43,973 bases of DNA from CAZUCD01 sp964618855 (GTDB lineage Bacteria > Sumerlaeota > Sumerlaeia > SLMS01 > JANRJK01). A model generated the notes under the pieces. The model did not search any database, was not told where the DNA came from, and saw only the letters and a list, made by a program, of their open reading frames with translations. The DNA is taken from positions 1 through 43,973 of the forward strand of contig CAZUCD010000009.1 in NCBI GenBank assembly GCA_964618855.1, in the 5' to 3' direction. This document shows, piece by piece, positions 1-8,424 of the stretch. Each line of letters begins with the position of its first letter. The stretch's first letter is position 1. The translations under genes and the position numbers were made by a program.

Positions 1-484
1 GACAGCGTCACAGTGCTGCTGAATCTTGGGTTTGCCGCCACCTCACCATCGGCCGCCTCGCCGAGTTGGACGATGTTCGAGTGAGCCGTTATCCGACGTC
101 GTCCGGCGCGACAATAGACATCCCCGGGTAGATCGTGCGATAGGCTCCACGATGTCATCACTGCCCGACCTCAAGGCACCTCCGCGCTCAGCGTCCTCAA
201 CTGACCGAGGGGGAAGACGTGAGGCCATGGGCGGTCACCTCCCGAACTCACTGCGCGGACCGAGCCATGACCCATGACCCTTGACCTCCGACCTGAGACC
301 GTCACCCGAAACCCCTCTCCCGTCCCCCGGCCCCCGACCCCCAGTCCGCGGCCCGTGTCTCTGTTGACACGTCCCCGGCCCAGCCCTACAACCCCGGACA
401 CTTGACAGCAGGGGGCCCGCCAACCGCTGGGGGACTACCTGAGACGCTTCGCGCTCCCTGCACGCACCCAACCGATCGAGTTTG
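1..484. other. non-coding stretch upstream of yidC
   Basis: No convincing gene was found in any frame; the open frames are short, rich in Arg, Gly and Pro, and mutually overlapping. Part of it (about 265-355) is low-complexity, with repeated short words such as tgaccc and cccgacc. The rpmH, rnpA and yidD genes that often precede yidC are not here. The only signals I can support are two TTGACA boxes listed separately. Confidence 0.6.
364..392 (+). promoter_or_regulatory. sigma70-type promoter candidate for yidC-jag
   Basis: TTGACA at 364-369, a 17-base spacer and TACAAC at 387-392 (4 of 6 matches to TATAAT) form a good housekeeping promoter. A start near position 400 would give a leader of about 85 bases before the yidC ATG. 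A second TTGACA at 402-407 has no recognisable -10 box at normal spacing. Confidence 0.45.
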
Positions 485-2392
485 ATGGAACGCCGCTGGA
501 TAGCCTTTTTCCTCGTCTGCGCCCTCGCCTATATCGCGTATTATCAGCATCTTGACCGACGCGCCCGGGCCTACAGAGCCTGGCAGGCAGAACAGGCCGC
601 ACTCGAATCCTACACCACCGACCCGACCGGCACGGCGATGGCCATGTCGGGGGATGGGTCCACGTCCGGGACAATGGCCTCGCTGTCTCCGACACCGGAG
701 GCCGGGGATGGGGAGTTCACCCCCCCGCCGAGGACGGTGGCCGATGCCCCATCAACGGTCGTCACGACTTCGACAAGCCGGATCGTGTTCTCCCACCTTG
801 GGGCCAAGGTCGTAAGTTGGCGCCTGCTGGCCTCAGCCGCGGTCGTAAACAAGGAGGGGGACGAAGGGGTGGTGGACGGTGGGCTGGAACTGGTGCCCCA
901 GGTGGGGGACTTCGCGCGAAGGGAATGGCCGATGGAACTCGTCGGGCTGCGCGCGGAGGCCTTCAACACCGAGATGTTCACGCTGACGGAGTCCCGCGGT
1001 CCCTCCGGCGAGCATGTCCTCGACTTCGTGTCGGAGAAGGCGCCGAACGGCCTCGAGGTCCGCAAGCGGTACACGATTCCGGCGGACGGCTACCTTTCGA
1101 AGCTTGAAGTCTCCTTCGTCAACAAGTCGGAGGCGCGGATTCCGCTGGCGAGCCGTGGCCCCGGGATCGGGGTGGGCTGGCTCGGCGGGTTCGGGGTGCC
1201 ATCGGTCTCGGACCGGGTGCACGGGGTCGAGCGGGCGCTTGTGGCGCTGGGCAAGGAAGTGGTGAACAAGCAGTTCGACCGCGAGTCGGAGGCTGTCGAG
1301 TACACGGCGAGCGTTGCGTGGGGTGGGGTGGAGCGGAAGTTCTTCGCCGCTCTGATCGTCCCCTCGCCGGAGAACCCGGCTCTTTCGGCCGTCGCGCAAG
1401 TGAAGGCGCGCAACGACGCCCCGGAGTACCACGGCGCAAAGATTCCGCCCCCGGTGTCCCTCTCGCTCTACAGCGCGGGGAAGGAACTCGGCGTCGGCGA
1501 GACGCGCACGCTGCACTACAGCCTGTACGTCGGGCCGACGAGCGCGCGCGTGCTTGCCTCCGTGAACCCGCCCGCGATCGAGAAGGGCGCGCCGATAGCA
1601 TCCGCCGCGTTCCATTCGCTCCCGTGGGGGTTCGGCTGGGCGCGGCCGGTGTGCATGCTGCTGCTGCCGATCCTCGTGTGGCTGCACGGTGCGGTGGGGA
1701 GCTGGGGCTTCGCGATCATCCTGCTGACGTGCCTGGTCAAGATCGCCGTGCTGCCGCTGACGCACAAGGCGATCAAGTACCAGGCGCTGACGATGTGGGA
1801 GCAGGCGAAGATCAAGCCGCAGCTCGACGAGATCATGAAGAAGTACAAGAACGACCTCCAGCAGCGGAACATGGAGATGATGAAGCTCTACAAGGAGCAC
1901 GGCATCAGCCCGTTCGGGCCGATGCGGGGCTGCCTGCCGATGCTGGCGCAGATGCCGGTGTTCGTGGGGCTGTACGTGGTGTTCGACCAGGCGGTGGAGC
2001 TGCGCGGGCAGGAGTTCATGTGGATCGCGGACCTGAGCCAGCCCGACAAGCTGTTCGGCTGGGGGATGGCGCTGCCCCTCGTCGGCTCGCACTTCAACAT
2101 CCTGCCGATCCTGATGTCGGTGACGCAGTTCATCTCGATGAAGGTCATGCAGATGCCGCAGACCGGGGACGAGATGCAGCAGGCGATCCAGAAGCAGATG
2201 ATGTACATGATGCCGGTGATGTTCGGCTTCATCCTCTACTCGATGCCCTCGGGGCTGATGCTCTACTGGGTCGTGAGCAACGTGTGGGCGATCGGACAGA
2301 GCCAGATCACAAAGAAGATTCTCGCGAAGCACCAGGCCAAGCTCGAGGAGGAGCGCTCCGCAGCAAAGGTGCGCCCCGTGCTGGCCCGCTGA
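485..2392 (+). CDS. yidC: membrane protein insertase YidC
   Basis: Inserts and folds inner-membrane proteins, alone or with SecYEG. The 635-residue product has an N-terminal membrane anchor (about residues 5-20), a low-complexity linker, a large periplasmic P1-like domain (about 90-370) and the conserved insertase core (about 390-610). The core carries CLVKIAVLPLT, where a Lys sits at the position of the groove Arg of E. coli YidC, then KPQLDEI, GCLPML and the last helices ending in LMLYWVVSNVW. Length and P1 domain are of the Gram-negative type. The frame has TTG immediately before ATG; I chose ATG 485. jag follows after 73 bases, a very common pairing. Confidence 0.96.
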   Translation: MERRWIAFFLVCALAYIAYYQHLDRRARAYRAWQAEQAALESYTTDPTGTAMAMSGDGSTSGTMASLSPTPEAGDGEFTPPPRTVADAPSTVVTTSTSRIVFSHLGAKVVSWRLLASAAVVNKEGDEGVVDGGLELVPQVGDFARREWPMELVGLRAEAFNTEMFTLTESRGPSGEHVLDFVSEKAPNGLEVRKRYTIPADGYLSKLEVSFVNKSEARIPLASRGPGIGVGWLGGFGVPSVSDRVHGVERALVALGKEVVNKQFDRESEAVEYTASVAWGGVERKFFAALIVPSPENPALSAVAQVKARNDAPEYHGAKIPPPVSLSLYSAGKELGVGETRTLHYSLYVGPTSARVLASVNPPAIEKGAPIASAAFHSLPWGFGWARPVCMLLLPILVWLHGAVGSWGFAIILLTCLVKIAVLPLTHKAIKYQALTMWEQAKIKPQLDEIMKKYKNDLQQRNMEMMKLYKEHGISPFGPMRGCLPMLAQMPVFVGLYVVFDQAVELRGQEFMWIADLSQPDKLFGWGMALPLVGSHFNILPILMSVTQFISMKVMQMPQTGDEMQQAIQKQMMYMMPVMFGFILYSMPSGLMLYWVVSNVWAIGQSQITKKILAKHQAKLEEERSAAKVRPVLAR

Positions 2393-2465
2393 CGCGGTGC
2401 AGGACCAAGAGACTTCCCGTGCACACGATACGGCACGGAGAGACGACGGCAAAGGACAAGGTTCC

Positions 2466-3704
2466 ATGACCGAATTCGAAGTGGTGGCACGCTCGCCCGA
2501 GCAGGCGAAGCAGAAGGTGGCCGCGCTGCACGGCGCGGCGGTGGACTCGCTGGAGGTGACCTCCGAGTACGAACCGGACGAGGTGGACCTCGGCAGGCTG
2601 GCCGAGGAGGAGGCGGCGAACCCGGCTCTGAAGATCGAGGGCGAGCCGGTGCTCTACCAGCTCAAGTCGGGCATGACGACCTACATCGCGCGCGCCCGCG
2701 ACGTCGCCTCGCGCGTGCTGGGCTACATGGCGGAGGGCGTCACGGTCGAGTGCGTCGCCTTCGGCCACGGGCTCCTGATCCGGATCGACGCCCCGGACCC
2801 GTCGTTCCTGATCGGCAAGGGGGGCGCCTCGCTGGACGCGCTCCAGCACGTCGTCTCGCGCTGCTGCAACTCGAAGGACGAAACCTTCCCCGACATCATC
2901 GTGGACGTGGGCGGCTACCGCGAGAAGCGGCTCCTGCGCCTCGGGCATGATGCCTCGGAGGCGGCGCACAAGGCCCTGGAGGCCAAGCGCGGCATCGCCC
3001 TCGAGCCGATGAACCCGATCGAGCGCAAGTACATCCACAACATGTTGAAGAAGATCCCCGGCATCGTGACCAAGTCCGAGGGATTCGAACCCGCGAGGTA
3101 CATCATCGTCTCCGTTCCCGACGCGCAGGACGACGCCATCCCCCCCCCGAAGAAGGTGGAGGGGCGCCACGGTCGGCGCGGACGCCGCGGGGGTGATCGC
3201 CACGAGGGCGGGGGCGGAGGAGGACACCACCGGCACCAGGGGGGGGGTGGTGGCGGACGCCACAACCGCGAGCACAACAGGGGGGGCGGGGGCGGCGGCC
3301 AGCGCTTCCGCGACCGGGACGACCGCGGCAACCGCGCACCACTCGCATCGCCGGTCGGGGAAGAGGTCGAACGCAACTTCAACCGCGAGCAGCCACCGCC
3401 GCCGGACTACAGCCGCGAGGGCGGGTACGGCAACCGCGGAGGGGGTGGCGGCGGTTGGCGCAAGCGCGGAGGCCGGGGCAACCAGCGCACCAACGACGGC
3501 CGCATGAAGCCCAACGAGCAGTTCGATCCCACGCGCCACATCGACTACGCGGGCCTTCCCAAGATCACGGCCGAGGAGGAGGAGGCAGCCTACCGCGACG
3601 TCGCGATCGAGGGGCGCCAGAGCCGCCTCCCCGCCTATCGCGAGCCGGAGCGCTCCCCCGACATGGACGATCCGAACCGCAAGATGGTCGACGAGCTCGA
3701 GTAA
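2466..3704 (+). CDS. jag: Jag/KhpB family RNA-binding protein with glycine-rich tail
   Basis: RNA-binding protein of the Jag (SpoIIIJ-associated, KhpB/EloR) family, a cytoplasmic partner of YidC loci implicated in envelope growth and RNA binding in other bacteria. The 412-residue product shows an N-terminal Jag_N domain (about 1-50, EFEVVARSPEQAK), a KH domain (about 80-150, with LIGKGGASLDALQ, the GxxG loop) and an R3H domain (about 155-215). These are followed by about 120 residues rich in Gly, Arg and His with runs of six Gly. Usual family members are about 200-260 residues, so the tail is an extension. ATG 2466 was chosen because Jag_N begins there; an in-frame ATG upstream at 2397 adds only polar residues. 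Confidence 0.92.
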   Translation: MTEFEVVARSPEQAKQKVAALHGAAVDSLEVTSEYEPDEVDLGRLAEEEAANPALKIEGEPVLYQLKSGMTTYIARARDVASRVLGYMAEGVTVECVAFGHGLLIRIDAPDPSFLIGKGGASLDALQHVVSRCCNSKDETFPDIIVDVGGYREKRLLRLGHDASEAAHKALEAKRGIALEPMNPIERKYIHNMLKKIPGIVTKSEGFEPARYIIVSVPDAQDDAIPPPKKVEGRHGRRGRRGGDRHEGGGGGGHHRHQGGGGGGRHNREHNRGGGGGGQRFRDRDDRGNRAPLASPVGEEVERNFNREQPPPPDYSREGGYGNRGGGGGGWRKRGGRGNQRTNDGRMKPNEQFDPTRHIDYAGLPKITAEEEEAAYRDVAIEGRQSRLPAYREPERSPDMDDPNRKMVDELE

Positions 3705-3714
3705 GCGGAATCCC

Positions 3715-3751
3715 CCAGCCGCCCGGTGAACAGCCGGGCGGCTGGTGTTTT
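3715..3751 (+). terminator. rho-independent terminator after jag
   Basis: A perfect 12-base-pair stem (3715-3726 with 3734-3745), a 7-base loop and then TGTTTT. It lies 11 bases after the jag stop codon and closes the yidC-jag unit. Confidence 0.85.
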
Positions 3752-3782
3752 GGGGGTCGGCGCGAGGCGTGGTGCGCACCCC

Positions 3783-3825
3783 AAAAAAGCAACCGGCCCC
3801 CTCCGGCGTGGGCGCGGAGGGGGCC
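3783..3825 (-). terminator. terminator for tRNA-Gly on the minus strand
   Basis: An 11-base-pair GC stem (3795-3805 with 3815-3825) is followed, reading the minus strand, by GGTTGC and six T (3783-3788). It sits just beyond the tRNA 3' end. The six bases between stem and T tract are slightly more than usual. Confidence 0.7.
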
Positions 3826-3842
3826 GTGGTTGTGAAGACTTC

Positions 3843-3919
3843 TGGAGCGGGAAACGGGGCTCGAACCCGCGACCTCCACGTTGGCAACGTGGCGCTCTAG
3901 CCAACTGAGCTAGTCCCGC
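3843..3919 (-). tRNA. tRNA-Gly (anticodon GCC)
   Basis: Read on the minus strand this is a complete cloverleaf: acceptor GCGGGAC, D arm GCTC/GAGC, anticodon stem CCACG/CGTGG around loop TTGCCAA (anticodon GCC, reads GGC and GGU), T arm GCGGG-TTCGAGC-CCCGT, and an encoded CCA end. The seventh acceptor pair is a C-U mismatch; all other acceptor pairs are Watson-Crick. It lies alone, antisense to jag. Confidence 0.96.
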
Positions 3920-3934
3920 TCACGGGAGACGAGA

Positions 3935-3964
3935 AGTAAGGGATCCGTGGGGGGGCGCGGTCAA
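3935..3964 (-). promoter_or_regulatory. promoter candidate for tRNA-Gly
   Basis: On the minus strand TTGACC (3959-3964, 5 of 6) is followed after 18 bases by CTTACT (3935-3940, 3 of 6). The predicted start falls about 8-10 bases before the tRNA 5' end, as expected for a single tRNA gene. Confidence 0.4.
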
Positions 3965-4044
3965 GGTTTTTCGCCCACGCGTGGTCTCCCATTCCGAATC
4001 GTCAGGTGGATGGCTCGCCGGGTCAGGCGGTGGCCCGGGCCGCG

Positions 4045-5502
4045 TCAGTGCATCTCCCATTCACTGACGCCGGATGACGTAATCACCCCCGGGAGGTTGT
4101 CGGTCCAGATGTTGTAGAAGGTGCGGTCGGCCATCTCGGCGGCGGCGGCCACGCGGAGGGCCCCCGCGGTGACCGCGCCGATCGGTTCCGCGAGTGACTC
4201 CATCTGGCCGGCAGTGGGGAGGATGTTGGCGTCGTTGTCCACGGCGAGCGGGGCGGGCGCACCCACCACGGCCTCGACATAGGACCGGTCCGGATTGAGG
4301 CGGTACCAGCGGCCCGCGTTCATGAATCCGAGGCAGTATTGCCGGACGTGGGCATGGTCCCGGGTCGCTTGGACATGGTCGTTGAACGCGAAGGCACCCA
4401 TGCCGCGCAATCGGTGCTGGTTGGCCAGGGCTCCCGGGAGCAAGGCCATCGCATCGCGAATCGCCCAGTAAGCGGCGGAGTCGGTCCGCGTCCAGTAGTT
4501 CACCGGCCACGTGGAGATGATGCCGGAAGACTCGATTTGAGTGGCGGCGGCGACGGACAACATCCCCTTCGTGGAGGTACCTGTGTTTACAGACAGTCCG
4601 TAGAGGGGATAGTCCTCCCCCGGCTCGACGATGCCATCGCCGTCCACATCGACGTCGTCGGTGTTGGGGGGTGAGGAGTCCAGGGTGCCGTTGCCGTTGT
4701 TGTCGAAGTAGAACAGCCCGGTCTGCGGCGGCCCTCCTCCGAGGGGTGTCCAGACGGCGCCGGGGGCCCAGCGCAGGCGCGTGTAGTCCACCTCGAGCTG
4801 GGGGTAGTTGTTGGTGAGGTAGGCGCCGTTGTGCACGTCGTCCCCCGGGTCGCCGTTGGCATCCGCATCGAACGAGGTGTTGGGGTCCCTGCCGCGTGCA
4901 GGGGTTTCACCGGTGAGCACCTGGTCGTTCGTGGGGCTTTCCCAAGGAACAAGGAAGGCGAGGTCGGGCGAAGTGATGGTGGCGCCGTGGCGGGACATCA
5001 TCGTCGCAGAGATCGAGCCGCCGTTGGAGTTGGCAACGAGTCCGACCACGTCCCCCCGGGCCGGTGCGCCAACGATGGCGCTGAGGGTTCGGCCGAGGGA
5101 ATCCGTGGCGTTGCCGGTGGCGAAGCGGGCGATGTCGCGCAATGCGCGCTGGCTTCTGTCCCCGCGGTCGTCATACGTCCCATCCGAACTGATGCTCCCT
5201 TCGACCCCTCCGGGGAAGAGGAAGGTGATCGCAACGAATCCCTGGGCGCGAAGGAGGGGTTCGTTTTCCAGTGCGAGGGCTCCGGCCGCGAAACCGCCGG
5301 GAACGTAGATCGCGACGGGCGCTCCGTCGACTGGTCCCCAACGAAACTGTCCCGGGGAATCAGGGTACCAAACACGCACCGCCAGGGTTCCGCCAGGGAC
5401 CCCGGTCGAATCGGAAGGCAGCCGGATGTCGGTCTGGGCCGCCCTGAGTGGGGATGGAGCCAACGCGAGGGCGAGGGCCGCGACGAGCAGGTGGTTTCTC
5501 AT
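4045..5502 (-). CDS. exported alpha/beta-hydrolase-like protein with Asp-rich loops
   Basis: Predicted exported hydrolase of 485 residues; substrate unknown. A signal peptide occupies residues 1-22 (RNHLLVAALALALAPSPLRA). The first half looks like an alpha/beta hydrolase: a YVPGG oxyanion-type turn (about 66-70) and a nucleophile-elbow candidate ANSNGGS with Ser159, where Asn replaces the first Gly of GxSxG. Residues about 205-300 hold Asp/Asn/Gly-rich stretches (DADANGDPGDD, DVDVDGDGIVEPGED) resembling calcium-binding loops of dockerin or thrombospondin type 3 repeats. ATG 5502 is preceded by a CGAGG ribosome-binding site and directly yields the signal peptide; longer readings run through tadA in another frame. 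It is downstream of tadA by 182 bases and may have its own promoter. Confidence 0.75.
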   Translation of the reverse strand: MRNHLLVAALALALAPSPLRAAQTDIRLPSDSTGVPGGTLAVRVWYPDSPGQFRWGPVDGAPVAIYVPGGFAAGALALENEPLLRAQGFVAITFLFPGGVEGSISSDGTYDDRGDRSQRALRDIARFATGNATDSLGRTLSAIVGAPARGDVVGLVANSNGGSISATMMSRHGATITSPDLAFLVPWESPTNDQVLTGETPARGRDPNTSFDADANGDPGDDVHNGAYLTNNYPQLEVDYTRLRWAPGAVWTPLGGGPPQTGLFYFDNNGNGTLDSSPPNTDDVDVDGDGIVEPGEDYPLYGLSVNTGTSTKGMLSVAAATQIESSGIISTWPVNYWTRTDSAAYWAIRDAMALLPGALANQHRLRGMGAFAFNDHVQATRDHAHVRQYCLGFMNAGRWYRLNPDRSYVEAVVGAPAPLAVDNDANILPTAGQMESLAEPIGAVTAGALRVAAAAEMADRTFYNIWTDNLPGVITSSGVSEWEMH

Positions 5503-5684
5503 GACTAGCCTCGGGATGGATGCGCGTTCAGGTACGCAAAACGATCCCGTGTTGGACCAAAGCGTACCGTGCCGCCCCTCGAGGGCAGCACGTGAGGGAG
5601 AAGGGCAAGGTGTGGGCCCCTGCACGAGTTGGGAGAGGCGCTGGGGAGGTGCTCCGGCGTTCGGCCCGAATCTGGAGCCGGGGA

Positions 5685-6161
5685 TTAGCGCCCCGATTCG
5701 CGATAGCGCCGGAAGGTGGTGCGGAGGAGTTCGGCCGATTCCGCTTCGAGGACGCCGCGGACGACCTCCACATGGTGGTTGAAGGCATGGTGGGAGAGGA
5801 GGTTGAAGCCGTTGGTCTCGAATCCCCATCGCGGGTTGGGGGCGGCGTAGACGAGCCGGGCGATCCGCGCGTGGACCATGGCCCCCGCGCACATGGCGCA
5901 TGGCTCGAGGGTGACGTAGAGGGTGGTGCCTTCGAGGCGCCAGTCGCCAAGGCGCGAGGCGGCCTCGCGCATGGCGAGGACCTCGGCGTGGGCGGTCGGG
6001 TCGAGGAGGAGCTCCTTTCCGTCGTGGGAGCCGCCGAGGACCTCGCCCTCGCGGACGACGAGGGCGCCGACGGGGACCTCGCCGCGCCGGGCGGCCAGGC
6101 GCGCCCAGGCAAGCGCGCGCCGCATCCAATGCACGTCGTCGGGTGCGGGCTCAGAAGTCAT
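5685..6161 (-). CDS. tadA: tRNA-specific adenosine deaminase TadA
   Basis: Deaminates adenosine 34 to inosine in tRNA-Arg(ACG), allowing wobble decoding. The 158-residue protein carries the zinc-site motifs of the cytidine/deoxycytidylate deaminase fold: HAE (His58, with catalytic Glu60) and PCAMC (Cys88, Cys91). The usual substrate-loop motif near NPRWG and the C-terminal helix LLRTTFRRYRE are also present. ATG 6161 was chosen because an upstream extension is low-complexity. This start overlaps the comF-like stop codon by 11 bases, implying translational coupling. Length is normal for the family. Confidence 0.95.
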   Translation of the reverse strand: MTSEPAPDDVHWMRRALAWARLAARRGEVPVGALVVREGEVLGGSHDGKELLLDPTAHAEVLAMREAASRLGDWRLEGTTLYVTLEPCAMCAGAMVHARIARLVYAAPNPRWGFETNGFNLLSHHAFNHHVEVVRGVLEAESAELLRTTFRRYRESGR

Positions 6162-6936
6162 CGAATGCACCAGCCTCGTCGACGCCGCCCCGCGCGACGG
6201 TGAAGACGTGGACGCTCGCGGCGCCGGCGGACTTAAGGGCAAGCGCGGCGCTCGCGACGGTCGCGCCGGTCGTCATGACGTCGTCGACCAGCAGGATGCG
6301 GCGGCCCGCGACATCCGCGGGGCTCGGGACGCGGAAGGCACCAGTCATATTCACGACGCGCGCGGAGTGCGACTTCATGCGAGCCTGCGACGGCGTCGCA
6401 CGGGTGCGGGCAAGGGCGTCCCCGTCGAGCGGGGTGCGGAGGATCCGCGCGGCGGATGCGGCGATCAGCTCCGACTGGTTGGAGCCGCGCAACCACTCGC
6501 GGGACGGGGCCAGGGGGATGGGCACGATCAGGTCGGGGCGGGCGCGGTCGCGCGCGAAGGGCTCAAGGACGGGCCGCGACCACTCGACGGCCCACTTCGC
6601 CGCGGAGCGCGCCTGCTGGAACTTGAGCCTTCGCAGGACGGCGCCGGCGGGGCCCCGGTAGGGAAAGGCGGACACGGCGCCATCGAAGCCTTCGGGGAGG
6701 TTGCGGCAGGACTCGCAGCGCGGCGCCCCGCCCGGGATGGGGGCCCGGTCCGGGGCACCACAGTGCCCGCAGCAGCGCGCCGGGCTGAGCAGGTGCATGC
6801 CGCCGGAGCAGGCGTCGCAGATGGGTTCCACACCGTCCGGGCCGAGGCAGGCCATGCAGGCCAGGCACGGCTGCGGGAATGTGAAGAGCCAGGCGCGCAG
6901 GAACGGGCCCGGCGCGGGCACAGCCGCCGCGGGCAT
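6151..6936 (-). CDS. comF: ComF family phosphoribosyltransferase-like protein
   Basis: A 261-residue member of the ComF/GntX family, linked in some bacteria to DNA uptake by competence machinery; the enzymatic role is unsettled. The N-terminal part has paired cysteines typical of the double zinc ribbon (CLAC, CDAC, CGHCG, CESC between residues about 23 and 80). The C-terminal part is a type I phosphoribosyltransferase domain with the PRPP-binding motif ILLVDDVMTTGAT (about residues 218-230). It starts four bases after the response regulator stop and overlaps tadA, so the three are probably co-transcribed. No other competence genes are in the window. Confidence 0.9.
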   Translation of the reverse strand: MPAAAVPAPGPFLRAWLFTFPQPCLACMACLGPDGVEPICDACSGGMHLLSPARCCGHCGAPDRAPIPGGAPRCESCRNLPEGFDGAVSAFPYRGPAGAVLRRLKFQQARSAAKWAVEWSRPVLEPFARDRARPDLIVPIPLAPSREWLRGSNQSELIAASAARILRTPLDGDALARTRATPSQARMKSHSARVVNMTGAFRVPSPADVAGRRILLVDDVMTTGATVASAALALKSAGAASVHVFTVARGGVDEAGAFDDF

Positions 6937-6939
6937 CGG

Positions 6940-8190
6940 TCAGGTTTCGCCGGGTCCCTTGCCGAATCCGAAGAGGAGCCGCGTGCGCTTCTTGTCCTTC
7001 TCGCCCTTGGCGGAATCAGACGTCTGGTCGAAGGCGTCCTTCGAGCCTTCCTTTTTCAGGAAGTCGCCAATGGCGCGCGTGGAGTTCCGACCTGCACTGC
7101 CGCCGCCCGGACCGCTCTCCGCCTTGCGGACCTCCTCCTCTCCGGAGAACACGTCCACCTCCTTGTTCTTCGGTACGATCATCGAGTTGATCTGCTCGAT
7201 GGAGAGGTTCTTGGCGCGGATGCGGAAGCCCGGCGTGCGCTGCAGGTCCTTCATCTTCTGGATGAGCTCGTCCGCCTGGAACGGCTTGACGAGGTAGTCG
7301 TTGGCGCCCATGCGGCGGGCATAGTGTATGTCGCGTTCCCCGCCCTTGGCGGAACAGACGAGGATGGGAATCTGAGCGAAGGCTGCGTTCGCGCGCAGGG
7401 ACTGGCAGAGCGTGTAGCCGCTCATCTTCGGCAGCATGACGTCGATGATCAGGATGTCGGGCTGGTACTTGACCAGCTTCTCGATCGCCTCGATGCCGTC
7501 GTTGGCCCAGGTGAACTCGACGATGCCATCCAGGGTGAGGCGCATGACGTCGAGGATGGCCTGCTCGTCGTCCACGGCGAGGACGCGCGGTAGTGCGCGC
7601 GGGTGGTCCGAGGCCGCGGGCGCGGGTGCGGGCGCCGCCCCGGCCGGGGTCGCGAGCTTCCAGGTTTCCTGTGTGGAGGTCGCGCGGCGGACGCCCTCCA
7701 TCACTGTTTCGCGGCTGGCCGGGCCGTGCTCGAACTCGACGCCGCCGGGAACGGCGGGCAGGCGCCCCTCCTTCTCCGCCAGCACAAGTTCATCCTGCGT
7801 GTAGCGCTTCTTGGTCCGGTTCGGGGGCGTCGTCTCGAAGAAGACCTCGATGTTCTTGAGCAGGCGCATCGGGTCGAAGGGCTTCGTCAGGTAGAGGTTC
7901 GCGCCGACGCTGTAGCCCTTCTTGATGTCGTCCTTGGCGCCGAGGGCCGTGAGGAAAAGGACGGGGAGCTTGTTGAAGACCGGGTCCTTGCGGATGGCCT
8001 CGCAGGCCTGAAACCCGTCCATGAGCGGCATCATGACGTCCATGATGACGAAGTCGGGCTCGACGCGCTTGATCTTCTCGAGCGCGTCCAGTCCGTCCCT
8101 GGCCTCAAAGACCTCGAACTTGGAACGAAGGGTCGCTGCGATGATCGCGCGGACATCGGGCTCGTCATCAACGGTGAGTATGCGCCACAT
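6940..8190 (-). CDS. response regulator with two receiver domains
   Basis: A 416-residue signalling protein with two CheY-like receiver domains and no DNA-binding or enzymatic output domain. Receiver 1 (about 1-120) has the acidic pair Asp8-Asp9, phospho-acceptor Asp51 (VIMDVMMP) and the KPF lysine. Receiver 2 (about 205-320) repeats the pattern with VDDE, IIDVMLP and KPF. The linker and the C-terminal about 90 residues are charged and probably flexible. Such proteins act in phosphorelays or by protein-protein contact. It is divergent from the histidine kinase at 8425, the likely but unproven partner, and heads the comF-tadA unit. Confidence 0.88.
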   Translation of the reverse strand: MWRILTVDDEPDVRAIIAATLRSKFEVFEARDGLDALEKIKRVEPDFVIMDVMMPLMDGFQACEAIRKDPVFNKLPVLFLTALGAKDDIKKGYSVGANLYLTKPFDPMRLLKNIEVFFETTPPNRTKKRYTQDELVLAEKEGRLPAVPGGVEFEHGPASRETVMEGVRRATSTQETWKLATPAGAAPAPAPAASDHPRALPRVLAVDDEQAILDVMRLTLDGIVEFTWANDGIEAIEKLVKYQPDILIIDVMLPKMSGYTLCQSLRANAAFAQIPILVCSAKGGERDIHYARRMGANDYLVKPFQADELIQKMKDLQRTPGFRIRAKNLSIEQINSMIVPKNKEVDVFSGEEEVRKAESGPGGGSAGRNSTRAIGDFLKKEGSKDAFDQTSDSAKGEKDKKRTRLLFGFGKGPGET

Positions 8191-8424
8191 GGGGTCTGGC
8201 CTTCCCGCTCAATTGTCGGTTTCGAGACTGCCCATGAATGCCCCGTGTTGCTCCGGACAGCAAGGGAAAGGCGCATGGGGAGCGGAAGTGGGCGCACGCC
8301 GGTGCTGGCGACAGGTGCCGCGTGGCGGTGGCGACCGGGAGGATTGGGATGGGACCTGTCCTCCCTTGCCCAAGGGAGCCGGGAGGGTGACGGTGCAGGG
8401 GGCGAATCGACCTTGGCGCAGGCA

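Noticed and set aside
833..2467. long minus-strand open frame opposite yidC (544 codons)
   Set aside because: His/Arg-rich shadow of the yidC codon pattern; the plus-strand reading is an unmistakable insertase.
3185..3300. G-rich tract as an independent repeat element
   Set aside because: Explained by glycine codons of the Jag tail, although polymerase slippage errors there are possible.
3968..3992. palindrome ccacgcgtgg as terminator for the hydrolase gene
   Set aside because: Stem too short and no T tract on the minus strand.
4045..6129. 694-codon reading merging the hydrolase with upstream sequence
   Set aside because: The upstream part is tadA in another frame; a signal peptide and ribosome-binding site place the start at 5502.
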